A stretch of DNA of 62,817 bases from Deltaproteobacteria bacterium (GTDB taxonomy: Bacteria; Desulfobacterota; Desulfobacteria; Desulfobacterales; QNYZ01): the NCBI GenBank assembly GCA_003973265.1, contig QNYZ01000093.1:1-62817 (forward strand). The letters are read 5' to 3'. Positions 10,501 to 18,874 of the stretch are shown piece by piece. The notes below the pieces were generated by a model, which was not told the origin of the DNA, did no database searches, and was given only the letters and a program-made list of their open reading frames with translations. The position numbers were made by a program, and so were the translations under genes. Position 1 is the stretch's first letter. Every line of letters starts with the position of its first letter.

Positions 10501-10648
10501 TATGAAAAACGGCGGGTGGATATTCTCTTATTACTTGCCTATACTGTTTTTTATCTGCTAAAGAGCGGTTAATTGTTTTCATTTTTTGTCATCGGGCTGC
10601 CTGATGCAGGTATGAAGCCGGGCAGCATTTATGCGGAAAAGAGGTAAA

Positions 10649-12715
10649 ATGAATCCAGATTTTGTTTCACCGGCCGATGCATCTGTTTTCGGTATCCCCG
10701 TGGTTATCTTCACTGTGCTGATACCCGTTCTGGGTATGGCAGCCTTTACATTTATTATGGCCAAACGCATGGCACCTCTGGTTCGGTCAGCTTCCGACCC
10801 CCGTTTGGACAGGATCCCCGACCGATTGTTCGGGATGGTTAAATATGCGATCGGCCAGTGGCGCCACCCGCGGTACCTGCTGGCCGGGGTATTGCATATC
10901 ATCATTTTTGCCGGTTTCATGATCCTTTCCCTGAGGTCCCTGACCCTGGTGCTTTTGGGCATCTCTTCGGATTTTGTATTGCCGGGGCTGGGCGGGATCG
11001 GTGGTGATATTTACGGTGTTCTGAAAGATATTGCCGGAACCCTGGTTCTGGTGGCCGTGATCGTTGCCATGATCCGGCGGGGAATTTTCAAGCCCGAACG
11101 GTACACCGTCCCCAGACAATACGGCAAAGATCACACCTGGGAAGCCATTCTGGTACTGGCGCTGATCAGCACACTGATGCTCTGCGATATGGTGTTTGAA
11201 GGTACCGGAGACGCCGGTGGCCTGCATGCCGGGGGATTTGTCTTTCCCCTGACCGGCCACTGGATTGCAAGCCGGATCTTTGCCGGTGCATCGATGGCCA
11301 CGTTGCAGAATATTCATCTGGCCAGTTACTTTATTCATGACGTGGTCTTCTTCTGCTTTCTCTGTTTTCTACCCCTGGGCAAGCATTTCCATGTGATCAC
11401 ATCCCTGCCCAATGTTTTTTTCAGGAAACTGCGCAGCGGATCGGTCAAACCGGTGAAATGGGGCGTGGATGCCGATGCCCTGGATGACCTCGAGTCGTTT
11501 GGTGTTAAAAAATTTGAGGATTTCACCTGGAAACATATCCTTGATTTTTATACCTGTGCCGATTGCGGCCGTTGTTCGGATCAGTGTCCGGCCAATGCTG
11601 CGGGCCGCCCCTTATCTCCCCGGTTTATTTCCGTGAAATCTCGCGATTACGCGTTTAAGCATTACCCGATCAAGGGCGATATCTGTCCCAGCGATGCCCC
11701 CCTGGTTGGCAATATATTCACGGAAGACGAAATCTGGTCCTGTACGACCTGCGGCGCCTGCGAGGCGGAATGTCCGCTGTTTATCGAATATATCGACAAA
11801 ATTGTCGATCTGCGTCGTGGGATGGTGGATGACGGGATGGTACCCCAATCTCTTCAAAAGCCGTTGCGGGCCCTTGAAAAACGCGGCAATCCCTGGGGCA
11901 AGATGGAACGAAAGCGGATCGACTGGATCAAAGACAAAGAATTTGCGGCCGGGTGTGAGGTAAAGGTACTCGACAGGAAGAAAACGGCCGAAACGCTCTA
12001 TTTTGTGGACTCCATCACATCTTTTGACGACCGGATGCAGGCAATTGCCCAGGCATCTGCCCGGGTACTTTCCGCCGCGGGTATCGATTTCGGTATTCTG
12101 GGTAAACTGGAAAAAGACAGTGGTAACGAGGTGCGCAGGTTCGGCGAGGAAATGCTCTTTCTTGAGTTACGGGATCAAAACACCGAGGCGATCTTAAAGA
12201 GCGGCGTTCAGCGTATCGTCACTGCCGATCCCCACGCGTTTAACGCACTGACCAAGGATTACGAGGACCTTCCGCCGGTAGAACATATCAGCCAGGTCAT
12301 TTTAAAAGCTGCCCGGAGCGGGCAGTTGAATTTCAAGCCGGTGACGGATCCTGGAAAAGTGTATACCTACCATGATCCGTGCTATCTGGGACGGCACAAC
12401 GGACTGTACGATGATCCCCGGGCGGTTCTGGACGCCATACCGGCCCTGAACCGTATTGATATGGAAAAAAGCCGGGATCGCTCGTTTTGCTGCGGCGGCG
12501 GCGGATTGATGCTGTTTTACGAGCCGGAAGAAGATCAGCGTATGGGCGTTCTGAGAGTCCAGATGGCCGAATCTGCCGGCGCGAATGTGATTGTCACCGC
12601 CTGTCCGTTCTGTCTGGTAAACATTGAAGATGCCATTAAGGTCAGCGGTCTGGAGGGGAAAATGGAGGCCATTGACCTGGTGGAACTGGTGGACCAGCAT
12701 ATCATAGCGGAGTAG
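10649..12715 (+). CDS. Membrane Fe-S ETF:(methyl)menaquinone oxidoreductase (EMO-type, HdrD-like)
   Basis: Fusion of an N-terminal NarI-like membrane part (about five or six hydrophobic helices to residue 265) with a cytosolic heterodisulfide-reductase-D-like part. Two 4Fe-4S motifs are visible, CADCGRCSDQCP (about residue 302) and CTTCGACEAECP (about 364), then CCG domains including FCCGGGGL near 613. This architecture is known as the ETF:menaquinone oxidoreductase of syntrophs and sulfate reducers. The ATG at 10649 has a GAGG site directly upstream; another at 10631 does not. It sits between acyl-CoA dehydrogenase and etfBA, as expected for beta-oxidation electron transfer. Confidence 0.9.
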   Translation: MNPDFVSPADASVFGIPVVIFTVLIPVLGMAAFTFIMAKRMAPLVRSASDPRLDRIPDRLFGMVKYAIGQWRHPRYLLAGVLHIIIFAGFMILSLRSLTLVLLGISSDFVLPGLGGIGGDIYGVLKDIAGTLVLVAVIVAMIRRGIFKPERYTVPRQYGKDHTWEAILVLALISTLMLCDMVFEGTGDAGGLHAGGFVFPLTGHWIASRIFAGASMATLQNIHLASYFIHDVVFFCFLCFLPLGKHFHVITSLPNVFFRKLRSGSVKPVKWGVDADALDDLESFGVKKFEDFTWKHILDFYTCADCGRCSDQCPANAAGRPLSPRFISVKSRDYAFKHYPIKGDICPSDAPLVGNIFTEDEIWSCTTCGACEAECPLFIEYIDKIVDLRRGMVDDGMVPQSLQKPLRALEKRGNPWGKMERKRIDWIKDKEFAAGCEVKVLDRKKTAETLYFVDSITSFDDRMQAIAQASARVLSAAGIDFGILGKLEKDSGNEVRRFGEEMLFLELRDQNTEAILKSGVQRIVTADPHAFNALTKDYEDLPPVEHISQVILKAARSGQLNFKPVTDPGKVYTYHDPCYLGRHNGLYDDPRAVLDAIPALNRIDMEKSRDRSFCCGGGGLMLFYEPEEDQRMGVLRVQMAESAGANVIVTACPFCLVNIEDAIKVSGLEGKMEAIDLVELVDQHIIAE

Positions 12716-12793
12716 CATATGAGAGATATCGCATAGATACGGTTAAAAAGAATATGAGTATCATTTGATATTTAATGAACCAAGGAGGTGCAG

Positions 12794-13585
12794 ATGGAGA
12801 TTTTAGTGTGTGTTACCCGGGTGCCGGATACGGCTGAAAATGAGATCGAAGTCAACAGCGACGGTACGGATATCGGGCGGGACGACCTGGTCTACTCGGT
12901 GAACGAATGGGACAATTATGCTGTTGAAGAAGCCATCCAGATTCGCGACCGGGTGGGCGGCAGCGTTACCGTCGTTACCGTGGGAGACGACGAATCGGAA
13001 GAAATCCTGCGTCGGGAAATGGCCATGGGCGCCGACAGCGGCATTCTGCTGGCTGACGGGGCCTTTGACGGTTCGGACGGTCTGGGGATTGCCCGGATTT
13101 TAAAAGCCGAGGTCGACAAGGGCAATTATGACCTGATCCTCACCGGTGCCCAGTCCGAGGGGGGCACGGCCGAAGTGGGCGGCATGCTGGCCGCATTGCT
13201 CGATCTACCATTTGCATCACTGGTCAATCAGATTGAAATTGTAGATGAAAAGAAAATAAAAGTCGGCCGGGAAATTGAAGGTGGTAATATCGAGGTCAGC
13301 GAAATCGATCTGCCCTGTGTTCTTTCGGTCCAGACGGGTATCAATGAGCCGCGGTATGTCGGTATTCGCGGCATTCGAAAAGTGGCATCCCTGGACATTC
13401 CCACCCACGGGGCGGCTGATCTTGGCGTGGACCCAGCCACGGTGGGGGCGGATGGCGCCAGGGTCAAACGGATGGATTATTTTATACCGGATTTGGGCGA
13501 GGGGGCTGAAATGCTCGAAGGTGACACCGAGGAAATCATCTCCAAGTTGATCGAACTGCTCAAAGCCAAGGGAGGGTTGAAATAA
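12794..13585 (+). CDS. etfB: Electron transfer flavoprotein beta subunit
   Basis: Small ETF subunit (263 aa) that with EtfA shuttles electrons from the acyl-CoA dehydrogenase. It shows the EtfB N-terminus MEILVCVTRVPDT, NEWDNYAVEEAI, the AMP/FAD-contact segment GAQSEGGTAEVGGMLA and LPCVLSVQTGINEPRY. I start at the ATG at 12794 because AAGGAGG ends six bases upstream; an apparent GTG at 12788 is inside that ribosome site. The stop overlaps the etfA start in a TAATG, indicating coupled translation. Confidence 0.94.
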   Translation: MEILVCVTRVPDTAENEIEVNSDGTDIGRDDLVYSVNEWDNYAVEEAIQIRDRVGGSVTVVTVGDDESEEILRREMAMGADSGILLADGAFDGSDGLGIARILKAEVDKGNYDLILTGAQSEGGTAEVGGMLAALLDLPFASLVNQIEIVDEKKIKVGREIEGGNIEVSEIDLPCVLSVQTGINEPRYVGIRGIRKVASLDIPTHGAADLGVDPATVGADGARVKRMDYFIPDLGEGAEMLEGDTEEIISKLIELLKAKGGLK

Positions 13586-14556
13586 TGACTGATCAGATTT
13601 TTGCATATATTACCCATAAAAACGGCGTGGCCGATGATTCGGCCCTGGAATTATCCGTGGCGGCCGGTAAAATCAACGCCGATGCCGCCGTTACGGCCAT
13701 TGTGGCCGGGGCCGGTGACAGTCTCAGCGCGGTCTGCGACGAAATGGCCAAAGCGTATCCTACCGTCTGGAAACTGGATAACGACGCACTGGCGTATCCA
13801 AATGCCGAAGTGATTCGCAACGTTCTGGCATCCATATTGCCTGATAATGCCATGGTGCTGGTTCCCCATGATACCTTCGGCATGGACTTGTCTCCCGGCT
13901 TATCCGTTAAAATGAATGCGGCGTTTATTTCCGACGTGGTCGATGTTGAGGGCCTCAGCGACAACACGCTGACCATTGTCCGTCAGGAATACGGTGGCCA
14001 GGTAAGTACGCATGTGGCTGCGGATATTTCTTCCGGCGCAGTGATCAATGTCCGGCCGGGCGTGTTTCAGCCGGACGACATTGCCGCGGTTAGTGGTGAA
14101 GTGGTAGACAAATCCGACGACATCGAGATTACGGATGCCAAGCGAAGGTTTCTGGAAACGGTGGAAGCCGAAGTCGGCGATGTGGATATCACGAAGTCGG
14201 ACGTCCTGGTTTCCGTCGGGCGGGGTATCGAAGATGAAGATAACCTTGAAATTGCATTTGACCTGGCCAAGGCCATGGGCGCTGATGTCTCCTGTTCCCG
14301 GCCTATTGTGGATGCCAAGTGGATGGAAAAATCCCGCCAGGTGGGCACCTCCGGCCAGACTGTGAAGCCCAAGGTTTACCTGGCGGCGGGGATCAGCGGC
14401 TCTTTCCAGCATCTGGGAGGGCTCAAGGGGAATCCCTTTATCATAGCCATCAATAAAAACACGAAAGCGCCGATTTTCCAGGTGGCCGACGTGGGGATCG
14501 AAGCCGACATCCTGGATTTTCTTCCGGAATTGACGGAGGCGATCGAGGAACTCTAA
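13585..14556 (+). CDS. etfA: Electron transfer flavoprotein alpha subunit
   Basis: Large ETF subunit, 323 aa. The C-terminal FAD domain is intact: SVGRGIEDEDNLE, CSRPIVDAKW, QVGTSGQTVKPKVYLAAGISG and the final NKNTKAPIFQVADVGIEAD. It is the last gene of the tetR-acd-EMO-etfBA run and is followed by a rho-independent terminator. It looks like a canonical rather than bifurcating ETF, but the difference cannot be settled without a structural alignment. Confidence 0.95.
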   Translation: MTDQIFAYITHKNGVADDSALELSVAAGKINADAAVTAIVAGAGDSLSAVCDEMAKAYPTVWKLDNDALAYPNAEVIRNVLASILPDNAMVLVPHDTFGMDLSPGLSVKMNAAFISDVVDVEGLSDNTLTIVRQEYGGQVSTHVAADISSGAVINVRPGVFQPDDIAAVSGEVVDKSDDIEITDAKRRFLETVEAEVGDVDITKSDVLVSVGRGIEDEDNLEIAFDLAKAMGADVSCSRPIVDAKWMEKSRQVGTSGQTVKPKVYLAAGISGSFQHLGGLKGNPFIIAINKNTKAPIFQVADVGIEADILDFLPELTEAIEEL

Positions 14557-14583
14557 TACGTAGATATTGAAACAGTATCAGAG

Positions 14584-14616
14584 CAGCCTCGTTCTCCAGG
14601 AGACGGGGCTGTTTTT
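14584..14616 (+). terminator. Rho-independent terminator after etfA
   Basis: Stem of about 12 pairs formed by CAGCCTCGTTCTCC and GGAGACGGGGCTG, with one bulged T, followed by GTTTTTG. It ends the acyl-CoA oxidation operon 28 bases after etfA. Confidence 0.8.
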
Positions 14617-14681
14617 GTTATACGGGTTCAATTAAAAAAAATTTACGTTACAGCGCAATCAATCAATCGAGGAGGAATTCC

Positions 14682-15770
14682 ATGCAAGCGGACCGTATCT
14701 ACAACTTTAACCCCGGACCGGCTGCGCTGCCGTTGCCGGTATTGGAAGAGATACAGGAATCGTTTCTTAATTACGCGGGCTCGGGGATGTCGGTGATCGA
14801 AATCAGCCACCGGTCCAGTGAATTTGAAGCGATTATTAACGATGCCATCACCCGAATCCGTCGATTGTTATCGCTCGATGATGACTGGCACGTCTTGTTT
14901 ATCCAGGGCGGCGCCAGTACCCAGTTCTGCATGATCCCGATGAACCTTCTGGGCCGTGGGGACACGGCCGATTATGTGGATACGGGCACGTGGTCGACCA
15001 AAGCGATTAAGGAAGCACGGCTGCTCGACAAATCGGTTCGGGTCCCGGCTTCCTCTGAAGATCGGAATTATTGCTATATTCCAAAGAATATTGAATTTGA
15101 TCCCAATGCTGTTTTTGCCCATATTACAACGAACAATACAATCAAGGGGACCCAGTGGGCCGACATGCCCGATACCGGGGGCGTACCCCTGGTGGCTGAC
15201 ATGTCCTCGGATATTATGAGCCGCCCCGTGGATATGAAAAAATTCGGTCTGGTGTATGCCGGCGCTCAGAAGAATATCGGTCCGGCCGGCGTCTGCCTGG
15301 TGCTGATTCACCGGAAAATGCTCGACCGGGTACCGGATGGCCTGCCGTCCATGCTGAAATACACGACCTTTTCCGCTAAAAATTCTCTTTACAATACCCC
15401 GCCGAGCTTTGCCATTTATACCGTCCAGCTGGTGCTCAAATGGATTGAAGAGACTGTTGGCGGCCTGGAAAAACTGGAAGCGGTCAACCGGCAGAAGGCG
15501 GCCCTGCTATACGACTTTATCGACAATGGGGATTTTTATCGGAGTACGGCCGATGCGGACAGCCGTTCGTTGATGAACGTCACCTTCCGGCTGCCCGACG
15601 AATCCATGGAGACGCTATTTGTCGAGCAGGCTCTTGAAAATGGCCTGGGCGGCCTTAAGGGACATCGGTCGGTGGGGGGGTGCCGGGCGTCGATCTACAA
15701 CCCAACGCCCATGGCAGCGGTGGAAGCCCTGGTTGACTTCATGAAAGACTTTGAGAAAAGGGCCGGATAA
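14682..15770 (+). CDS. serC: Phosphoserine aminotransferase
   Basis: PLP enzyme converting 3-phosphohydroxypyruvate and glutamate to phosphoserine in serine synthesis. At 362 aa it has the family start YNFNPGPAALPLPVLEE, the phosphate-binding GGASTQFCMIPMNL and the PLP-lysine motif YAGAQKNIGPAG (Lys about 197), and it ends with GGCRASIYNPTPMAAV. A GAGGAGG site precedes the ATG. It lies alone between the terminator of the etf operon and aor. Confidence 0.95.
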   Translation: MQADRIYNFNPGPAALPLPVLEEIQESFLNYAGSGMSVIEISHRSSEFEAIINDAITRIRRLLSLDDDWHVLFIQGGASTQFCMIPMNLLGRGDTADYVDTGTWSTKAIKEARLLDKSVRVPASSEDRNYCYIPKNIEFDPNAVFAHITTNNTIKGTQWADMPDTGGVPLVADMSSDIMSRPVDMKKFGLVYAGAQKNIGPAGVCLVLIHRKMLDRVPDGLPSMLKYTTFSAKNSLYNTPPSFAIYTVQLVLKWIEETVGGLEKLEAVNRQKAALLYDFIDNGDFYRSTADADSRSLMNVTFRLPDESMETLFVEQALENGLGGLKGHRSVGGCRASIYNPTPMAAVEALVDFMKDFEKRAG

Positions 15771-15813
15771 GCCGATCAATCCATTTTTTATCGGGCGGGA
15801 ATTCCTCACCTAC

Positions 15814-15840
15814 TTGACAGTGCTTGTCAGTTTTTATTAT
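15814..15840 (+). promoter_or_regulatory. Possible sigma-70 promoter of aor
   Basis: TTGACA at 15814-15819 is followed after 15 bases by TATTAT. The spacing is short of ideal. The same bases hold a small inverted repeat, TGACA/TGTCA, which could be an operator. Confidence 0.35.
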
Positions 15841-15923
15841 TGAATAACGGTATTGAATACCTTGCCTGAGGCCGCATGCGGCCGTTTATTCATCCTGAAA
15901 CCCAAAAAGGAGGAAACAACACC

Positions 15924-17666
15924 ATGGATAAGATCTTGAGAATTGATGTCGGGGCGGCCGGTGGTCCCAAAATGACGGAAACATCAATGGGCGATTATGC
16001 CGGGTTGGGCGGTCGTGCACTGACATCGACTGTCATTGCCGCAGAAGTGCCACCGTGTTGTCATCCCCTGGGGGCGGATAATAAGCTGGTGATTGCGCCC
16101 GGCATGTTAAGCGGGACCAAGGCGGCCATGTCCGGACGGATTTCCGTGGGTTGTAAAAGCCCGTTAACCGGCGGTATCAAGGAAGCTAATTCCGGGGGGC
16201 AGGGCGCCCAGGTCCTGGCCCGGCTCGGCTATGCGGCGATTATTTTGGAGGGTGCCCCGGTTGATGATACCCTGTACAAAGTGTTTATCAATAAGGATGG
16301 AGCCAAGGTTATTGCAGATAACAGTCTGAAGATGCTTGGCAATTATGATACGGTTGATAAGTTGACGGCCGAATACGGCGATAAAGTCGCCTGCATCACT
16401 ATCGGTCCGGCCGGTGAGATGAAGCTTCCCGCTGCAACGATTGCGTTTACCGACATGGAAACCCGGCCGACCCGTCACGCCGGCCGTGGCGGGGTGGGTG
16501 CGGTCATGGGAAGCAAGGGGATTAAAGCGATTGTACTGGATGATGCCGGTATGAAAATGCGTGAAGCCAGTGATCCCGAAAAATTCAGCGCCGCCAATAA
16601 GGCCTGGGTGGCGGGGTTGAAAAAACATCCGGTTACCGGCGAGGGATTGGGTGCTTACGGAACCAACGTGTTGACCAACGTGATCAACGAATCCGGTGGT
16701 TATCCGACGCATAATTTCAAAACCGGCCAGTTTGACGGTGCAGCTGATATCAGTGGAGAATCCCTGGCCGAACTGGAAAATACCCGCGGGGGCGAAGGAT
16801 CTGCCACTCATGGCTGCCATCGAGGTTGCGTGATTCGCTGCTCCGGGACATTTTACGATGCGGATGGTAATTATGTAACCAAGCAGCCCGAATATGAAAC
16901 GGTATGGGCGCATGGGGGCAATTGCGGTATTAACGATCTGGATGTAATTGCCCGGCTGGATCGGATGGATGATGATTTCGGCCTGGATACGATTGAGATG
17001 GGTGCCGCCATCGGTGTGGCCATGGAAGCCGGTGTGGCCGAGTTCGGAGACGGTGAGGCGGCCATCAATCTGCTTGCCGAAGTCGGCAAGGGGACACCCA
17101 TGGGCCGAATTCTGGGAAGCGGCGCGGCGGCTGTGGGCAAAGCCTACGGCGTGGAGCATGTCCCCGTGGTCAAGGGGCAGGCGATGCCGGCCTACGATCC
17201 CCGTGCGATTCAGGGTATCGGTGTAACCTATGCCACCACAACCATGGGGGCTGATCACACGGCCGGTTATGCCATCGCCACCAATATCCTGGGCGTGGGC
17301 GGCAATGTGGATCCACTCAAGCCGGAGGGCCAGGCGGAATTGTCCCGGAACCTGCAGATTGCTACGGCAGCCATCGACTCGACGGGAATGTGCCTGTTTA
17401 TCGCGTTTGCCATTTTAGATCAGCCGGATACCTTCCAGGCCCTGATCGACCTGTTGAACAGTTTTTCCGGGGCGAGTTTAACGGCGGACGATGTGACGGC
17501 ATTGGGCCAGAAAGTTCTGACGACCGAACGTGAGTTTAATGCGGCCGCCGGATTTACCAAAGCGGATGATCGACTCCCTGAGTATATGAAAAAAGAGCCG
17601 TTAGCGCCGCACAATGTGGTCTTTGAGGTACCGGATGAAGAACTCGACCAGGTCTTTAACTGGTAA
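15924..17666 (+). CDS. Aldehyde:ferredoxin oxidoreductase family protein
   Basis: Tungsten/molybdenum bis-pterin enzyme oxidising aldehydes to carboxylates with ferredoxin (580 aa). It starts MDKILRIDVGAAGG after AAAGGAGGAAAC, has the pterin-binding segment MSGRISVGCKSPLTGGIKEA, the cluster motif GCHRGCVIRC (about residues 296-305) and the fourth cluster Cys in STGMCLF (about 489). The C-terminus is shorter than that of archaeal AOR but normal for this group. It could instead reduce acids or act on aromatic aldehydes. No tungsten transporter is nearby; a MocA-like cytidylyltransferase is encoded 35 kb away. Confidence 0.92.
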   Translation: MDKILRIDVGAAGGPKMTETSMGDYAGLGGRALTSTVIAAEVPPCCHPLGADNKLVIAPGMLSGTKAAMSGRISVGCKSPLTGGIKEANSGGQGAQVLARLGYAAIILEGAPVDDTLYKVFINKDGAKVIADNSLKMLGNYDTVDKLTAEYGDKVACITIGPAGEMKLPAATIAFTDMETRPTRHAGRGGVGAVMGSKGIKAIVLDDAGMKMREASDPEKFSAANKAWVAGLKKHPVTGEGLGAYGTNVLTNVINESGGYPTHNFKTGQFDGAADISGESLAELENTRGGEGSATHGCHRGCVIRCSGTFYDADGNYVTKQPEYETVWAHGGNCGINDLDVIARLDRMDDDFGLDTIEMGAAIGVAMEAGVAEFGDGEAAINLLAEVGKGTPMGRILGSGAAAVGKAYGVEHVPVVKGQAMPAYDPRAIQGIGVTYATTTMGADHTAGYAIATNILGVGGNVDPLKPEGQAELSRNLQIATAAIDSTGMCLFIAFAILDQPDTFQALIDLLNSFSGASLTADDVTALGQKVLTTEREFNAAAGFTKADDRLPEYMKKEPLAPHNVVFEVPDEELDQVFNW

Positions 17667-17687
17667 TATTTAGAACGAATATCCTGA

Positions 17688-18260
17688 ATGAATGGTGATA
17701 TGACAGGTGCTTCAATGACCGTGGGAAATAGCCTTCGTCAGCGAATCGAGATCCGGCAGGGCGATATCACCATGCTATCGGTGGATGCCATCGTCAATGC
17801 GGCCAACACCTCCCTTCTCGGGGGTGGGGGCGTGGATGGTGCCATCCACCGGGCAGCCGGCCCGGAACTGCTGGCCGAATGCCGGGCCGTAGGGGGGTGC
17901 CCAACCGGTGAAGCCCGCCTGACAAAAGGATACCGGTTACCCGCCACATATGTCATTCACACCGTGGGGCCGGTCTACCGTGGCCGGCCCGAAGATGAAC
18001 AGCTGCTGGCATCGTGTTACCGACAATGTCTGGCCCTGGCCGCTGCTCACGGTATCAAATCGATCGCCTTTCCGGCTGTCTCGTGTGGTGTATACGGCTA
18101 TCCTGTTGCGGATGCGTGCCGTATTGCCGTGGATACCACCGTGCAGTTTCTGCGGGAAGATAAATCGATAGAACGGATTATTTTTATCCTTTTTTCCGAT
18201 AAAACCCGGAAAATATACGAAGAATATCTTACCGGGAAATCGTTTTCCTCTCATCGTTGA
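17688..18260 (+). CDS. Macro-domain ADP-ribose hydrolase (YmdB/AF1521-like)
   Basis: 190-aa macro domain that binds ADP-ribose and probably deacetylates O-acetyl-ADP-ribose or removes ADP-ribose. Hallmarks are GDITMLSVDAIVNAANTSLL, the GGGGVDGAIHRAAG catalytic loop, GEARLTKGYRLP, VIHTVGPVY and AFPAVSCGVYGYP. Two more in-frame ATGs lie within the first ten codons, so the exact start is uncertain; no clear ribosome site is visible at 17688. It follows aor by 21 bases and may be co-transcribed, and a terminator follows it. Confidence 0.93.
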   Translation: MNGDMTGASMTVGNSLRQRIEIRQGDITMLSVDAIVNAANTSLLGGGGVDGAIHRAAGPELLAECRAVGGCPTGEARLTKGYRLPATYVIHTVGPVYRGRPEDEQLLASCYRQCLALAAAHGIKSIAFPAVSCGVYGYPVADACRIAVDTTVQFLREDKSIERIIFILFSDKTRKIYEEYLTGKSFSSHR

Positions 18261-18331
18261 CAAACAGAAATGATGTGATTATTTTTGTCCTTAAGGATAG
18301 TGGACTTTAATTTTTTGTATTTGATTTAATG

Positions 18332-18362
18332 GCCTGCCTTTGAGATGGCGGGCTGATTTTTT
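18332..18362 (+). terminator. Terminator or attenuator before the selenoprotein gene
   Basis: GCCTGCC and GGCGGGC form a 7-pair stem (one G-T) around an 8-base loop, followed by TGATTTTTT. It ends the macro-domain transcript, but it stands only 16 bases before the selenoprotein ATG, so it could also act as an attenuator for that gene. Confidence 0.65.
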
Positions 18363-18378
18363 AATTCAGGAGGATTCC

Positions 18379-18699
18379 ATGGTTGAAGTAACCCCGGCGG
18401 CAACAGAACAGATAGGCCTTTATTTTAAAGACCGAGACCCCCAGCCCATCCGTATTTTTCTAAATGAGGGCGGGTGAGGCGGACCTTCGTTGGCGATGGC
18501 TCTGGATGAGCCGCGCGATAATGATGAGGTTTATGACGTGGATGGATATAAGTACTTGGTTGATAAAGATTTTCTGGAAAAAGCCAAGCCGATCAAGGTA
18601 GACTATCAGGTACACGGGTTTAAACTCGACTGTGGCATTAATTTTGGCGCGGGCGGCGGATGCTCTGGATGCGGCAGTGAGAGCAGCGGCTGCGGCTGA
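18379..18699 (+). CDS. HesB/IscA-like selenoprotein (UGA = Sec33)
   Basis: Reading through the UGA at 18475-18477 joins two conserved halves into a 106-aa A-type Fe-S carrier: MVEVTPAATEQIGLYF..IRIFLNEGG-U-GGPSLAMALDEP..DYQVHGFKLDCG. Sec33 sits where IscA has its first conserved Cys. Further Cys are 85, 95, 98 and 105 in a Gly/Cys-rich tail. A strong AGGAGG site precedes the ATG, codon use is uniform on both sides of the UGA, and a hairpin suited to a bacterial SECIS begins 16 bases after it. The role is probably Fe-S or selenium-related redox work; this HesB-like family is known from selenoproteome surveys of deltaproteobacteria. Ordinary gene finding would call only a fragment from 18490. 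Confidence 0.88.
18475..18516 (+). promoter_or_regulatory. Sec UGA codon and SECIS-like hairpin
   Basis: The UGA at 18475-18477 is followed by a stem-loop at 18493-18516: GCG/CGC outer pairs, a small internal loop, then a perfect GGCTC/GAGCC stem with the loop TGGAT at 18503-18507. The loop lies 25 bases after the UGA and holds two G residues, in line with bacterial SelB-binding elements. Confidence 0.75.
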
Positions 18700-18724
18700 T
18701 CGACATTTTATTGCGGTTTTCGGG

Positions 18725-18759
18725 CGGGGCATACCTTTTCGGGTATTGCCCCGTTTTTT
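18725..18759 (+). terminator. Terminator after the selenoprotein gene
   Basis: CGGGGCATACC pairs with GGGTATTGCCCCG around TTTTC, followed by six T. It cleanly isolates the selenoprotein transcript from the downstream epimerase gene. Confidence 0.85.
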
Positions 18760-18874
18760 ATCCGGTTGCAGCTGGCGGAGAACAGCCCTTTTGCGGCGGA
18801 TGGCGGTAGTTGAAAAAGTGCAGTTTCATGTCTATTATCCGTATGGGTATTCATGACGGCACAAGAGGATCTGC

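Noticed and set aside
18379..18699. Pseudogene with a nonsense codon
   Set aside because: The UGA lies at the expected Sec position of a known selenoprotein family, with a hairpin after it and no decay on the downstream side.
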